A stretch of 64,000 nucleotides of DNA. It comes from Rhizobacter sp. GTDB taxonomy: Bacteria; Pseudomonadota; Gammaproteobacteria; Burkholderiales; Burkholderiaceae_C. The notes beneath the pieces are model-generated. The model had not been told where the DNA came from. It saw nothing but the letters and a program-made list of their open reading frames with translations, and made no database searches. Shown here one piece after another: positions 17,082 to 28,414 of this stretch (positions within the stretch are counted from its first letter, which is position 1; the number at the start of each line of letters is the position of its first letter). Made by a program: the position numbers and the translations under genes. The stretch spans positions 42,224 to 106,223 of the forward strand of contig JANXZA010000177.1 in NCBI GenBank assembly GCA_025355745.1. The letters run 5' to 3'.

Positions 17082-17330
17082 TCATGTCACCGGCGCCGGG
17101 TTGAACAGCATCAAGACGTTGCTCAGCTTCCAGTGCTCGGCCCAGGTCTTGCGGCCGCTGGCCACGTCGGGCAGCAGGCGGAACAGTTCCCAGCCGACCT
17201 CTTCGATGCTGGCCGTGCCATCGGCGATGCGCCCGGCGTTCAGGCCGATCAGGTCGTGCCAGCGCCGCGCCAGCTCGCTGCGTGTCGCGACCTTTATGAC
17301 CGGCGCCGCCGCAGGCGAAGCGCCGCGCTG
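17082..17330 (-). pseudogene. C-terminal remnant of a galactarate/altronate dehydratase (UxaA/GarD family)
   Basis: [72 protein letters not shown], a typical GarD/UxaA C-terminus; the N-terminal majority is absent. Confidence 0.75.
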
Positions 17331-17463
17331 ATCGGCAATCGCGATCGTTCCCGATGCAAAGCGGGGCGGCGGGCGGGGGGTCAGCCATGGACGAGGTGCA
17401 ACGATGAGGGCATCATTTGAGAAGACTCGAAGGGTTGAGGCGGGTGCATGGCCGGCTTTGCGA

Positions 17464-17523
17464 GGTTGCGGCGCGGTTGCGGCGCGGTTGCGGCGCGGTT
17501 GCGGCGCGGTAGCGGCGCGGTTG
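17464..17523. repeat. 11-bp tandem repeat (ggttgcggcgc) x5 plus partial copy
   Basis: Direct reading of the sequence; the fifth copy has one t->a change. Confidence 0.95.
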
Positions 17524-17655
17524 AAGACCACACGGCGGCGAAGATGCCAGAAAGCATTGCGATCCCCAACGTGACCCGCAATCCGTTCGTCCGACGGGCC
17601 CCGGGTCCTGCCTGCGCCTGACTTTGCATGGCGACGATATCGCCGACACTGCGGC

Positions 17656-20600
17656 ATGAGCGACAGACCCAACGCCAAGCCGCGTGACGGCCTTGCCGGC
17701 CCGCGTCGAAGCGAAGCGCAAGTCACGCTCCATCTCGCACGCGACATGCAGCTGCGGCCGCGCGTCGGCGAGCCGTCTCCGCTCGCGCCGCGCGACGCCG
17801 TCATGCTGGCCTGGCTGGCCCTGGAGGGGCCGACGCCGCGGCAGCGCCTGGCCCAGCTGCTCTGGCCCGAGAGCGACAGCGCTGCTGCCCACAACGCGCT
17901 TCGCCAGCGGATTTTCAAGCTGCACAAGCTGGCCGGCGAAGAGATCGTCGTCGGCCGGCTGACGCTGTCGCTGGCCACCGGCATCGACCACGATCTCGGC
18001 GCCGACTCGGACGTGCTCGGTGATGCCGACCACCGCTTTACCGGCGAGATGGCGACGTGGCGGGCGCAGCGCCGCCAGCACCGCCGCCAGGCCGTGCGAC
18101 TGTCGTTGCTGGAGCGCTTCGTTGCTGCCGAAGCCGGCCGCGACCATGGCGCTGCGGCTGCGCTCGCAGCCGATCTGCTGGCGCTCGATCCACTCTCGGA
18201 AGAGGCGCACCGCCGCGTCATGCGCACGCACTATGTGGCCGGCGAACGCGCTGCCGCGCTGCTGGCGTTCGACCATTGCGAGCGGGTCCTGAAAGACGAG
18301 GTCGGCGTGCGCCCCGGCGCCGAAACCCTGGCGCTGTTGCGGACGATCGAATCGGCCGACGCCTCGGCCGGATCGGCACCTGTCGCAACGGCGGTGCCGG
18401 CCGGTCTGCTGCGCCCGCCGCGACTCATCGGCCGACGTGGCGAGTTGGCGGCCGCGCTGCGCGGCTGGGACCGGGGCCAGGTGTTCTGCCTCGAAGGCGA
18501 AGCCGGCATGGGCAAGACCCGGCTGCTGCAAGAGATCGCTGCGGGCCGCCCCGGCACCGTCAGCGTGCCTGCCCGGCCGGGCGATGCCGTGGTGCCGTTT
18601 GCGACCCTGGCACGCCTGCTGCGAGCCGTGCTCCAGCAGGTGCCGGGCGCGCTCGACGGGCCGCTGCGGCAATCGCTGGCGCGGCTGCTGCCCGAGCTGG
18701 CGTTGCCCGAAGTGGCCGGGGCCGACGCGGCCGCAGGCGCCAGCCTCAAACGCATCGCCAGCGAAGCCGTCGCCATCGACCGCGCCGTCGCCTCGACCCT
18801 TGCCACCAGCGCCGGTCAGGGCGTCGGCGCCGTGCTCGTCGACGACCTGCAGTTCGCCGATGACGCCAGCCTGGACTTGCTGCTGAGCCTTGCCCGCGAC
18901 GACGCTGCGCCGCCGCTGCGCTGGGGCTTTGCGCGGCGGCCGGAAGAGGGCTCGGCGGCGCTGGCCGCGTTGGTCGAAGGTCTGCTCGAGGCGCGCCGCT
19001 TCGAGCCGGTGCCGCTGCGGCCACTCGACCAGGCCCAGCTGGCCGAGTTGCTGGCGTCGCTCGCGCTGCCGCCGCTGGCGCAGGCCGAACTCGCGGCCAG
19101 CCTGCACCGCCATTGCGGCGGCAACCCGATGTTCGCCCTCGAAACGCTGCGCCATGCCTGGAGCAGCAGCGGCCCTGCTGCCAGCCTGCCGCGACCGACG
19201 AGCGTGACGCGCCTGATCGAGCGCCGCGTCATGCGCCTCTCGCCGGCTGCGATTCGCCTGGCGCGTTGCGCCGCGGTCGCCGGAGCCGAGTTCACGCTCG
19301 ATCTGGCCAGCGCCGTTCTGGCGCGGCCGGCGATCGACCTCGCCAACCCCTGGCACGAGCTTGAGCAGGCGGAGGTCTTTGCCGACGGCAGCTTCGCGCA
19401 CGACCTCATCCGCGAAGCCGTCGATGGCGGTTTGCCGGCGCCGATCTCGCGTCATCTGCACGGCGAAGTCGCGCGCCATCTCGAGTTGCGCAGCGCGCCG
19501 CCGGCAGCCATCGCGTCGCATTGGCTGGCCGCAGGCGACGCGGCCCGGTCGCTGCCTTTCCTGCATCTCGCCGGCAAACGTGCGGCCGCCCAGCGCCGCT
19601 TCGCCGAGGCCGCCGCTGCCTTTGAACGCGAGGCCCGATTGCGCCTCGATGCGGGCGACACGGACGGCGCGTTCGCGGCCGCGCTGTGCATGCGCGAAGC
19701 GGCCTTCGAGCTCGACCTCGGCCACCGCACCGACGCTGCCCTCGATCTGCTCGACCAGGCCGCGCGCACGCCGCCGCAGCGCGCCAACGCGGCTGCGCAG
19801 CGCGCCATCGTGTGCATGCACCGCGGTGCGATGGACGAGGCCGAAAGCGCGGTCGTCGCCGGCATCGCAGCGCTCGGCACGCTCGCCGAGGCCGGCCTGC
19901 GCGCTCGTCTGAATCAGCATCTCGCGGCCGTGCGGGTCTGGCAGCAGCGGCCGGCCGAGGCCTTCGAGTTGTTGCGCGCCATCGAAGACGAAGTTGAATC
20001 GGGCAGCGATGTCGAAGCGCGGCTCGACTTCGCACAGGCCTATGCGGTCGTGCTCGAACACATCGACCATCCGGCCGAAGCGGCGCGCTGGTACCGGCGC
20101 GCCGCCGACACGGCGCTGGTTGCAGGCCAGATGCCGCGAGCCGCGCAGACGCTGCTCAATCTCGCCATCGGCTGGCGCGACAGCGGCCGGCTCGACCTGG
20201 CTTTGGCCACGCTCGAAGAGGCGCAGGCGCTGCTGGTGAGCCTGCCCGAGGGGGCGATCCCGTATTCCAGCCTCGACCTCAACTTCGGCATCGTCATGCG
20301 CGACCTCGGCCGCTATGGCGAGTCGCTCGAGTGGCTCGAACGGGCCATCGAACGCGGCCGCGAAAATGTGCCCGGCTGGGTGCCGCTGTTCCTGTGCCAT
20401 CGGGTTCAGATCTGGCTGGCGCTCGGCCAGCACGCGCGGGCCGGCCACGATCTCGAAGCGGCGAATGTCGCCGAGGCACCGCCGCTGGCCCAGGCGCGCC
20501 GCGAGATGCTGCACGCGCAATGGCTCGGCCTGCTCGGCCGGCCGAGCGGCGCGGCGTTCGAGCGCGCGACCCAACTGCTGGGCCCGAGTGCACGCGCCTT

Positions 20601-21036
20601 GTCGCGGCAACGGATGGTGCTGGCGCAATGCGTCGGCCTCGATCCCGAAGACGCCCTCGCGGCAGCCGCGACGGTGCTGGCTGCGGCCACGATCTCGGGC
20701 CGCGCGGGGGTGGTCGTCGCGGCGCGGACGCGGCTTTGCGACGCCGCGTTCGCGCTCGGCCGGGTTGACGAGGCGGTGCTTCACGCGCTGCCGCTCGCCG
20801 CGCTTGCCGCCGGCCACAGCAGCGACGAAACCTACCGCGGCGAAGCCTGGCTGGCGGCTGCGCGGGCGCTCGCCGGGCCCTGCCCCGAGCGGGCCGCGAC
20901 GCTGTTGCGCCGTGCCGCTGCGTGGTTGCGCGACACCGCGCAGAACCATGTGCCCGCGTCATTTCGCGAGAGCTTCCTGCACCGCAACGCCGTCAACCGC
21001 GAGTTGCTGGCGCTGGCGCAGCGGCTGTTGACGTGA
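17656..21036 (+). CDS. Large SARP/BTAD-type transcriptional regulator with AAA ATPase and TPR-like region
   Basis: N-terminal winged-helix/BTAD ([77 protein letters not shown]), P-loop [14 protein letters not shown], long alpha-helical repeat region. Confidence 0.85.
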   Translation: MSDRPNAKPRDGLAGPRRSEAQVTLHLARDMQLRPRVGEPSPLAPRDAVMLAWLALEGPTPRQRLAQLLWPESDSAAAHNALRQRIFKLHKLAGEEIVVGRLTLSLATGIDHDLGADSDVLGDADHRFTGEMATWRAQRRQHRRQAVRLSLLERFVAAEAGRDHGAAAALAADLLALDPLSEEAHRRVMRTHYVAGERAAALLAFDHCERVLKDEVGVRPGAETLALLRTIESADASAGSAPVATAVPAGLLRPPRLIGRRGELAAALRGWDRGQVFCLEGEAGMGKTRLLQEIAAGRPGTVSVPARPGDAVVPFATLARLLRAVLQQVPGALDGPLRQSLARLLPELALPEVAGADAAAGASLKRIASEAVAIDRAVASTLATSAGQGVGAVLVDDLQFADDASLDLLLSLARDDAAPPLRWGFARRPEEGSAALAALVEGLLEARRFEPVPLRPLDQAQLAELLASLALPPLAQAELAASLHRHCGGNPMFALETLRHAWSSSGPAASLPRPTSVTRLIERRVMRLSPAAIRLARCAAVAGAEFTLDLASAVLARPAIDLANPWHELEQAEVFADGSFAHDLIREAVDGGLPAPISRHLHGEVARHLELRSAPPAAIASHWLAAGDAARSLPFLHLAGKRAAAQRRFAEAAAAFEREARLRLDAGDTDGAFAAALCMREAAFELDLGHRTDAALDLLDQAARTPPQRANAAAQRAIVCMHRGAMDEAESAVVAGIAALGTLAEAGLRARLNQHLAAVRVWQQRPAEAFELLRAIEDEVESGSDVEARLDFAQAYAVVLEHIDHPAEAARWYRRAADTALVAGQMPRAAQTLLNLAIGWRDSGRLDLALATLEEAQALLVSLPEGAIPYSSLDLNFGIVMRDLGRYGESLEWLERAIERGRENVPGWVPLFLCHRVQIWLALGQHARAGHDLEAANVAEAPPLAQARREMLHAQWLGLLGRPSGAAFERATQLLGPSARALSRQRMVLAQCVGLDPEDALAAAATVLAAATISGRAGVVVAARTRLCDAAFALGRVDEAVLHALPLAALAAGHSSDETYRGEAWLAAARALAGPCPERAATLLRRAAAWLRDTAQNHVPASFRESFLHRNAVNRELLALAQRLLT

Positions 21037-21217
21037 GGTCTCGACGACGGCGATGAACGATGGGCGGTCAAGCCCGTAACGCCTGCATAACGGGCCGGCG
21101 ACGACGATGCCGATGCCGTCTTCGCAGCGTTGGACCTGGAGCTTCCCCACCCCGGGTGAGCGGTCTGCCTGCCGGACAAATCGCCAATGGTCCGTACCGG
21201 TTTTTGAAAGGCATCAC

Positions 21218-22078
21218 GTGAACACAACGCAGATTCTTTTTCGCCCTGCATCAAACGCCCCAGGCTCGATCACCAGGAGCGGGAGCATTGCGCGATGGCA
21301 TCGCTTCGCCGCTTCGAGCCTGGCGCTGGTGGCCGCAGCGACGTTCGGCGTTGCGGCCCAGGCGCAGGTTCCACCGCCGCCACTGCCGCTCGTCGAGTTC
21401 GGCCTGCAGGCGCAGTCGACCTTCGCCGCCGGCGCGGGCGTGATCTCGAGCGGTGCCTTTTCGGCCAGCGGCAACACTGGCGCGGGCGGCCCGGTCGTCA
21501 GCATCCACGGCGAAGGCCCGCGCAGCAACGTCGGCAACGACAACATGGCGAGTGCGCAAGCGCTGTGGGCGTTCCAGATCGTCGGGCCGGCCGGCGTCGT
21601 GGTGCCGATCTTCATCAGCGGCCTGTACAGCGCCTCGATCTCGTCCGACAACAGCGCCATTGCCAACGGCGGCGTCGCGCTGGGTCAAGACCGCTTCCGG
21701 CTCACGCGGATCCTGAGCGTGCGTTGCGAGTTCGGCGCCGAGGAGGGCTGCGATTCCGCAAACGGCAACCGCCCGCACGCGTTCCAGCTGGCGTCGGGCG
21801 CGAACAGCAACGCGCTGACGTTCCTGCAGATCGTCGTCGGCGGCGTGGTGCGACCACTGCCCGGCTTGCTCGGCCGGTTCGACGCCTTTGTCGACCCGAT
21901 CGTCTCGATCGACCCGTCGTTCGCACGCATCGGCGAGTTCACGCTGTTCGTGAGCCCGGATGCTTACGGCAATGTGGGCGCGGTGCCCGAGCCGCAAACC
22001 TGTGTGCTGCTGCTGGCCGGCCTTGCGTTGCTGGCCGGAATCAAGCGAACCGGGAGTCGCGTGCGCGGGCGGAAGTGA
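21218..22078 (+). CDS. PEP-CTERM sorting-domain secreted protein (GTG start)
   Basis: Signal peptide (FAASSLALVAAATFGVAAQAQ) and C-terminal VPEPQTCVLLLAGLALLAGIKRTGSRVRGRK. Confidence 0.85.
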   Translation: MNTTQILFRPASNAPGSITRSGSIARWHRFAASSLALVAAATFGVAAQAQVPPPPLPLVEFGLQAQSTFAAGAGVISSGAFSASGNTGAGGPVVSIHGEGPRSNVGNDNMASAQALWAFQIVGPAGVVVPIFISGLYSASISSDNSAIANGGVALGQDRFRLTRILSVRCEFGAEEGCDSANGNRPHAFQLASGANSNALTFLQIVVGGVVRPLPGLLGRFDAFVDPIVSIDPSFARIGEFTLFVSPDAYGNVGAVPEPQTCVLLLAGLALLAGIKRTGSRVRGRK

Positions 22079-22169
22079 ACAGGCAGCAGCCGGTGGGCTC
22101 TGCCCGCCCACCGCGCCGACTGACGGCGCACCCGGTGCGTCATTCAGACTTCTCTGAGTCCAGCTGCGG

Positions 22170-22640
22170 TCACTTCACCGGTATCGGCAGCGCCCGGTCC
22201 ACGGGCACCACCGTCACGCTGTTCTTCGCCGAGCCGTCGATCAGACGGTCGGAGTAGGTCAGGTACACCAGCGTGTTGCGCTTCCTGTCGACCATGCGCA
22301 CGACGCGCAGCTTCTTGAACAGGATCGACAGGCGCACATCGAAGACTTCTTCCTGCGCCGGCAGCGGTTTCGTGAAGCTGACCGGGCCGACTTGGCGGCA
22401 GGCAATCGATGCCTCGGCCTTGTCCTCGGCCAGGCCCACCGCGCCCTTGATGCCGCCGGTCTTGGCGCGCGAGACATAGCAGGCAATGCCGGCCACTTTC
22501 GGGTCGTCATACGCATCGACAACGATCTTGTGGTCGGGGCCGATGAGCTTGAAGACGGTATCGACCTCGCCGACCGGCTCGGCATTCACCGACCGGCTTG
22601 CGGTGGCCAGACACAGCAACAGCACTGCGACGTTCTTCAT
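22170..22640 (-). CDS. creA: CreA family protein
   Basis: VGEVDTVFKLIGPDHKIVVDAYDDPKVAGIACYVSRAKTGGIKGAVGLAEDKAEASIACRQVGPV. Confidence 0.9.
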   Translation of the reverse strand: MKNVAVLLLCLATASRSVNAEPVGEVDTVFKLIGPDHKIVVDAYDDPKVAGIACYVSRAKTGGIKGAVGLAEDKAEASIACRQVGPVSFTKPLPAQEEVFDVRLSILFKKLRVVRMVDRKRNTLVYLTYSDRLIDGSAKNSVTVVPVDRALPIPVK

Positions 22641-22713
22641 GGGTTCTCTCTGCTGCAAAGCCGGGGAGGGTAGCGCGATTCTTGCTGGGTCTCGGATGGC
22701 CGCTCGCGGCTCG

Positions 22714-23418
22714 TCAACGGGCCCGGTATTGCGCCGCACCAAACAGCATCTCGCGCGACTTTTCGTCGACCAGCGGCTTGCGCAGGCTGGCCAGCACCTC
22801 AACGCCGCGCTGCACCGCCGGGCGCGCGGCGATCTCGTCGAACCAGCCTCTCAGGTGCGGGTGGTCGTTCCAGTCGATGCCCTGGTTCTTCCACGACCGC
22901 AGCCACGGGAAGATCGCGATGTCGGCGATGCTGTAGGTCGGGCCGGCGATGTACTTCGATTTCGCGAGCCGCTTGTCCATCACGCCGTAGAGCCGCTTCG
23001 CTTCGTTGGTGTAGCGGTTCACCGCGTACTCGATCTTCTCGGGCGCGTAGATGCGGAAGTGATGGGCCTGGCCAAGCATCGGACCGACTCCGCCCATCTG
23101 GAACATCAACCACTCCAGCACCTCGAACTTGGCGCGCGTGTCCGCCGGCAGCAGCTTGCCCGTCTTGGCAGCGAGGTAGAGCAGGATCGCGCCCGACTCG
23201 AACAGCGAGATCGGCTTGCCGTCCGGCCCGATCGGGTCGGTGATCGCCGGGATCTTGTTGTTCGGGCTGATTGCCAGGAACTCGGGCCCGAACTGGTCGC
23301 CGGCGCCGATATTGACGGGAATCGCACGGTAAGGCAGGCCGCACTCCTCCAGCATGATGTGAACTTTGTGGCCGTTCGGTGTGGGCCACGAATACACTTC
23401 GATGATGCTGTCGTTCAT
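22714..23418 (-). CDS. Glutathione S-transferase (YfcG/Ure2p-like)
   Basis: MNDSIIEVYSWPTPNGHKVHIMLEECGLPY; SPNNKIPAITDP; LFESGAILLYLA. Confidence 0.9.
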   Translation of the reverse strand: MNDSIIEVYSWPTPNGHKVHIMLEECGLPYRAIPVNIGAGDQFGPEFLAISPNNKIPAITDPIGPDGKPISLFESGAILLYLAAKTGKLLPADTRAKFEVLEWLMFQMGGVGPMLGQAHHFRIYAPEKIEYAVNRYTNEAKRLYGVMDKRLAKSKYIAGPTYSIADIAIFPWLRSWKNQGIDWNDHPHLRGWFDEIAARPAVQRGVEVLASLRKPLVDEKSREMLFGAAQYRAR

Positions 23419-23492
23419 GTCGATGTCCTGCCGTTTGCAACACCTGCAGCCGGTGTGCGTCTCGCCGTCACTCTAGTGGATTGGGTGCCGAC

Positions 23493-24257
23493 ATGCTTGA
23501 ATCATTGAAGCGCTTCTTCTCGAAGCCCGGTGTCGAACGCGATCTCGCCGAAGTGTCGGACTGGGCGAAACGCCGCGGCCACGGCTTCAAGCGGGCGCGC
23601 GGCGACGAGGGCTTCGTCATCGACGGCGTGCTTGACGGCAAGCCCTGGCGGATGGAGTGGGGGCCGCCACAGCGCGACTACATACAGGGCCACGAGTTGC
23701 GCCTGCGCATGGAACTCGCGCTCACCGCCGATGCGCAAATGCTGCTGCTGTCGCGCCCGTTGATGGACGCGCTGGAGCGCCAGACCTTCGAGGAATTCAC
23801 CGACAACGTGCAGACCCAGATCGGCACCAAGACGCCCGAAGAGATGCGCTGGCTGGTGATGTTTCCGAAGGTCAACCTGAGCACGTTGAAGGCCTTGCGC
23901 AGCCGCTTCGGCGCCGTCGCCAGCGACCCGGCGGCCGGCCTCGTCTGGCTCGACGGGCCACTGGCCAACATGCTCGAGCGCGCCGCCAGCAGCTTTCTCG
24001 GCGACGAGCCGCCGTTCGTGCTGATGACCTTGCGCAGCCGCGCCTACCTGCGTCTGCAACTGGCGGCGCCGGACGCCACCGTCATCAGCGCCGCGCTGGC
24101 GCTGTTCGAAACAGCGGTCGCTCAGGCGCTGCGCGCGGCCGGTGGCGCGGTTGGCGGTGCGACCGGTGATTCCCAGTCAGCGTGGGGCCCGACCTCATCC
24201 ACTGCCTGGCAAAGCCTGCAGCCGCCCGACCCCGGCGCGGCCGACAAGCGGCGCTGA
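23493..24257 (+). CDS. Conserved hypothetical protein
   Basis: About 250 aa ORF (MLESLKRFFSKPGVERDLAEVSDWAKRRGHGFKRARGDEGFVIDG...) with coding-like composition. Confidence 0.65.
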   Translation: MLESLKRFFSKPGVERDLAEVSDWAKRRGHGFKRARGDEGFVIDGVLDGKPWRMEWGPPQRDYIQGHELRLRMELALTADAQMLLLSRPLMDALERQTFEEFTDNVQTQIGTKTPEEMRWLVMFPKVNLSTLKALRSRFGAVASDPAAGLVWLDGPLANMLERAASSFLGDEPPFVLMTLRSRAYLRLQLAAPDATVISAALALFETAVAQALRAAGGAVGGATGDSQSAWGPTSSTAWQSLQPPDPGAADKRR

Positions 24258-24262
24258 AACGA

Positions 24263-24292
24263 CGAAGCCCCGCCAGGGTTGGCGGGGCTTCG
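24263..24292. terminator. Bidirectional hairpin between convergent genes
   Basis: cgaagccccgcca-gggt-tggcggggcttcg, perfect 13-bp stem. Confidence 0.7.
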
Positions 24293-24332
24293 ATGGGTGT
24301 CGCAGCCGGGCTTGCGACCGGCCCGATGCAGC

Positions 24333-25574
24333 TCAGGCGTACTTGCCGAGTTCGAGCTTCGCGATGGCGTTGCGGTGCACTTCATCCGGGCCATCGGCGA
24401 AGCGCAGGGTGCGCGCGCCGGCATAGAAGCCGGCGAGCGGGAAGTCTTCGCACACGCCGCCGCCGCCATGCGCCTGCATGGCCCAGTCGATCACCTGCAA
24501 GGCCATCGTCGGGGCCACGACCTTGATCATCGCGATCTCGGCCTTGGCAGTCTTGTTGCCGGCCACGTCCATGATCCAGGCGGCCTTCAGGGTCAGCAGC
24601 CGCGCCATGTCGATGCGGCAGCGCGCCTCGGCAATGCGTTCGCGCGTCACGCCCTGTTCGGCCACGCTGCGGCCGAAGGCAATTCGCGACGAGGCGCGCC
24701 GGCACATCAGCTCCAGCGAACGCTCGGCCAGGCCGATAAGGCGCATGCAGTGGTGGATGCGCCCCGGCCCGAGCCGGCCTTGCGCGATCTCGAAGCCGCG
24801 GCCCTCGCCGAGCAGGATATTGCTGGCGGGCACGCGCACGTTGTCGAAGTTGATCTCCATGTGGCCGTGCGGCGCATCGTCGTAGCCGAACACCGACAGT
24901 GGGCGCATCACGGTGATGCCCTGGGTGTCGGCCGGCACCAGCACCATCGACTGCTGCGAATGGCGCGGCGCTTCGGGGTCGGTCTTGCCCATGAAGATGT
25001 AGATCTTGCAGCGCGGATCGCCGGCGCCGCTGATCCACCACTTGCGGCCGTTGATGACGTAGTCGTCGCCGTCGCGTTCGATGCGCGCGGCGATGTTGGT
25101 GGCGTCGCTGGATGCCACCGCCGGCTCGGTCATCGCGAAGGCGCTGCGGATCTTGCCGTTCAGCAGCGGCTCCAGCCATTCCTGCTTGTGCTGCGGCTTG
25201 CCGTAGCGTTCGATCGTCTCCATGTTGCCGGTGTCGGGCGCCGAGCAGTTGAAGGCTTCGGAGCACCAGGGCACGCGGCCCATGATCTCGGCCAGCGGCG
25301 CGTAGTCGCTGTTCGACAGGCCGAAGTCGCGGCCGTTGTGGGCCCCGCCCTCGCCGCCGGCGGTGGGCGGCAGGAACAGGTTCCACAAGCCCTGGGCGCG
25401 CGCCTTCGGCTTCAGTTCCTCGATCGTGTTGAGTGGCGTCCAGCGTTTGCCGGCGGCGGTGTTGGCCGCGATCTCGGCCTCGAATTTCGCCTCGGCCGGG
25501 TAGATGTGATCGTCCATGAAGCGCAGCAGTTTGGCCTGCAGTTCGAGGGTTCGGGGTGAGTAGCTGAAGTCCAT
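24333..25574 (-). CDS. Acyl-CoA dehydrogenase
   Basis: [71 protein letters not shown]. Confidence 0.93.
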   Translation of the reverse strand: MDFSYSPRTLELQAKLLRFMDDHIYPAEAKFEAEIAANTAAGKRWTPLNTIEELKPKARAQGLWNLFLPPTAGGEGGAHNGRDFGLSNSDYAPLAEIMGRVPWCSEAFNCSAPDTGNMETIERYGKPQHKQEWLEPLLNGKIRSAFAMTEPAVASSDATNIAARIERDGDDYVINGRKWWISGAGDPRCKIYIFMGKTDPEAPRHSQQSMVLVPADTQGITVMRPLSVFGYDDAPHGHMEINFDNVRVPASNILLGEGRGFEIAQGRLGPGRIHHCMRLIGLAERSLELMCRRASSRIAFGRSVAEQGVTRERIAEARCRIDMARLLTLKAAWIMDVAGNKTAKAEIAMIKVVAPTMALQVIDWAMQAHGGGGVCEDFPLAGFYAGARTLRFADGPDEVHRNAIAKLELGKYA

Positions 25575-25626
25575 CGTCGTCTCCTTCGTGAAATCGAATC
25601 CGTCGTGAAATCGTGTTGGCCCGGGC

Positions 25627-26703
25627 TCAGCCGCGCTGCGCGATGGCCCAGCCCATCTCGGCCAGCGGCCGCGCGCCGGCGCCAGCCTGGCGTGCCTGCG
25701 TGCTCGCGGCGGTGCCCATCTCGACCCGCTTCGCAATGCCTTGCAGGATGCCGGCCATGCGAAACAGGTTGTAGGCCATGTAGAAGTTCCAGTCGGCCAT
25801 CACGGCGGCCGGGTCGGCGCGGCCGGTGCGTTCGCAGTAGCGGCGCACATAAGCCAGCTCGTCGGGGATGCCGAACGCGGCCAGGTCGAGCCCGCCGATG
25901 CCACGGCTCTGCGCGTGCGGGATGTGCCACGCCATGCAGTGGTAGCTGAAGTCGGCGAGCGGGTGGCCGAGGGTCGACAGCTCCCAGTCGAGCACCGCGA
26001 TGACGCGCGGCTCGGTGGGGTGGAAGACGAGGTTGTCGAGCCGGAAGTCGCCATGCACGACGGTGACCTGAGCCGCGTCGCGGGCACTCGCCGGCATGTG
26101 CGCGGGCAGCCATTCGGCGAGCCGGTCCATGGCATCGATCGGCTCGGTGATCGAGGCCTGGTACTGCTTGGTCCAGCGGCCGATCTGCCGATCGAAGTAG
26201 TTGCCGGGCTTGCCATAGGCCGAAAGCCCGGCCGCGCTCACGTCGACCTTGTGCAGGGCGGCAATGACGCGGTTCATCTCGTCGTAGTAGGCCGCCCGCC
26301 GAGTCGTGTCGATGCTCGGCAGGGCCTGGTCCCAGAGCACACGGCCGGCGATGAACTCCATCACGTAGAACGCCCGGCCGATGACGCTTTCGTCCTCGCA
26401 CAGCAGCAGCATCTGCGGCACCGGCACATCGCTGCCGTGCAGCGCGGTCATCACCGTGAACTCGCGGTCGATGGCGTGCGCCGAGGCCAGCAGCCTGGCT
26501 GCCGGGCCGGGCTTGGAGCGCATCACGTAGGCGCGTGTCGGCGTGATCAGCTTGTAAGTCGGGTTCGACTGGCCGCCCTTGAACTGCTCGATGGTCAGTG
26601 GCCCGTGAAAGCCGTCGAGCCGGGCTTCGAGCCAGGATTGAAGGGCGCCAGTATCGATCGCGTGCTGGTCGGAGACGGGCTTGGTGCCGGCGTTGGCTTC
26701 CAT
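25627..26703 (-). CDS. Phosphotransferase (APH-like) family protein
   Basis: [52 protein letters not shown]. Confidence 0.9.
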   Translation of the reverse strand: MEANAGTKPVSDQHAIDTGALQSWLEARLDGFHGPLTIEQFKGGQSNPTYKLITPTRAYVMRSKPGPAARLLASAHAIDREFTVMTALHGSDVPVPQMLLLCEDESVIGRAFYVMEFIAGRVLWDQALPSIDTTRRAAYYDEMNRVIAALHKVDVSAAGLSAYGKPGNYFDRQIGRWTKQYQASITEPIDAMDRLAEWLPAHMPASARDAAQVTVVHGDFRLDNLVFHPTEPRVIAVLDWELSTLGHPLADFSYHCMAWHIPHAQSRGIGGLDLAAFGIPDELAYVRRYCERTGRADPAAVMADWNFYMAYNLFRMAGILQGIAKRVEMGTAASTQARQAGAGARPLAEMGWAIAQRG

Positions 26704-26778
26704 GGTGTCAACTCAAGTGAAGGAGGTGGGTGGCCGCCCGCGCGCCCCTGCGAGCCGACCGGCGGTTCGGCGGGTGGG

Positions 26779-27483
26779 CTATCTTGCGGCGATCACCAGC
26801 AGCTTGTCTTTCGACAGCACGACCAGACGGGTCGGCTCGATGCGCACCGCGCCGTCGCGCTCGAAGCCTTTCAGCTCCTGGTTGACGCGCTGGCGCGAGG
26901 CCCCGAGCAGCTGCGCCAGGTCTTCCTGCGCGAGCTGCAAGCCGATGCGGATCTCCTCGCCCTGGGCAATGCCGTAGCTGCGCGCCAGCAACAGGATCTG
27001 CCGCGCCAGACGCGCTGCCAGCGGGCGGGTGTTGAGGTCTTCGACCGCGTCGAACATCAGCCGCAGGCGCCGGCAGTTGAGCCGCAGCAAGGCCTCGTAC
27101 AACTCGGTGTGCTGGGCCAGCAACTCCTTGAAGTCGGCCTTGCGCACCACCAGCAAGGTGGTCTCGCCGTGCGCGTTGGAATCGTGGGTGCGCGGCAGGC
27201 CGTCGAACAGCGAGATGTCGCCAAACCAGGTGCCGGGCTCCACATAGGTGAGCGTGACCTGCTTGCCCGCCAGCGACACCGAGCTGACCCGAACCGCACC
27301 CTTCGCCACACCGCACCACTCGTCGGCCGCCGCGCCGCGCGACGACATCAGGGCCCCGTCCGGCAGACGCCGCACCGCGGCACGCGACAGGATCGCGCTG
27401 CGCAGTGAGTGGGAGAGTTTGGAAAACCAAGAGCCGCCGTCGATGTTGGACTGTTCGACGATTGTAAGAATCGGGTTCGTCAT
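26779..27483 (-). CDS. Crp/Fnr-family transcriptional regulator
   Basis: Cyclic-nucleotide-binding-like domain and HTH (LQLAQEDLAQLLGASRQRVNQELKGFERDGAVRIE). Confidence 0.9.
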   Translation of the reverse strand: MTNPILTIVEQSNIDGGSWFSKLSHSLRSAILSRAAVRRLPDGALMSSRGAAADEWCGVAKGAVRVSSVSLAGKQVTLTYVEPGTWFGDISLFDGLPRTHDSNAHGETTLLVVRKADFKELLAQHTELYEALLRLNCRRLRLMFDAVEDLNTRPLAARLARQILLLARSYGIAQGEEIRIGLQLAQEDLAQLLGASRQRVNQELKGFERDGAVRIEPTRLVVLSKDKLLVIAAR

Positions 27484-27602
27484 GGTGAGTCGCTGATGTG
27501 ACAGCCGGAGGGCACTGCGCCGGCCTATTGTGTCGGAGCGTCAGTTGCTGAAAAATCACGCAACGGCGACCGCCCCGATCGCCACCCGAAGGAGCCACCC
27601 CG

Positions 27603-28382
27603 ATGAATTCATCCACCCTGAAAATACCGAGCCGCGAGCGCGAAGTCAGCCCCGAGGAGTGGGCGTTGCGGGTCGATCTGGCGGCCGCTTACCGGCTCGT
27701 CGCGGCCTTCAAGTGGGACGACCTGGTTTTCACCCACATCAGCGCGCGGCTGCCGGGCAGCCACGACTCGTTCCTGATCAACCCGTACGGTCTGACGTTC
27801 GACGAGATCACCGCGTCGAGCCTGATCAAGATCGATGCGCAGGGCAACAAGCTCGACGAGTCGGAGTTCGCGGTCAACCCGGCCGGCTTCACGATCCACA
27901 GCGCCATCCATGCGGCGCGCCACGACGCGCAGTGCGTCATGCACACGCATGCGCTGAACGGCATTGCGGTGTCGGCCCAGAAGGGTGGCGTGCTGCCGAT
28001 CTCTCAGCAGTCGATCTTCGTGCTGTCGAACCTCAGCTACCACGGCTACGAAGGGGTGGCGCTGCGCGACGACGAGAAGCCGCGGCTGGTGGCCGACCTG
28101 GGGCCGAGCAACAACTTCCTGATGCTGCGCAACCATGGCCTGCTGACGCTCGGCCCGTCGGTGGCCGATGCGTTTCTGGCGATGTACCTGTTCGAGACCA
28201 CGTGCACGATCCAGATCCGGGCGATGGCCGGTGGCACCGAGTTGATCCCGGTCGACCCGCGCATCATCAGCACGGCCACCGCGCAGGCCCGCGAGGCCAC
28301 GCGCGGCGTCGGTGGCGGCGCGCTGGCCTGGCCCGGCCTGCTGCGTCGGCTCGATCGCGCCGACCCGAGCTTTCGCACCTGA
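27603..28382 (+). CDS. Class II aldolase/adducin family protein
   Basis: LVFTHISARLPGSHDSFLINPYGLTFDEITASSLIKID; HAARHDAQCVMHTHALNGIAVSAQKGG. Confidence 0.92.
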   Translation: MNSSTLKIPSREREVSPEEWALRVDLAAAYRLVAAFKWDDLVFTHISARLPGSHDSFLINPYGLTFDEITASSLIKIDAQGNKLDESEFAVNPAGFTIHSAIHAARHDAQCVMHTHALNGIAVSAQKGGVLPISQQSIFVLSNLSYHGYEGVALRDDEKPRLVADLGPSNNFLMLRNHGLLTLGPSVADAFLAMYLFETTCTIQIRAMAGGTELIPVDPRIISTATAQAREATRGVGGGALAWPGLLRRLDRADPSFRT

Positions 28383-28414
28383 GCTGGAGCCGTCAGCCCT
28401 GCGCCAGCCTGCGG

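Noticed and set aside
17413-20949. 1178-aa minus-strand ORF antisense to the BTAD regulator
   Set aside because: Composition is Arg/Gln/His/Ala-rich antisense translation of a high-GC gene; the plus strand has recognisable BTAD and P-loop motifs. Same logic for the other long antisense ORFs.
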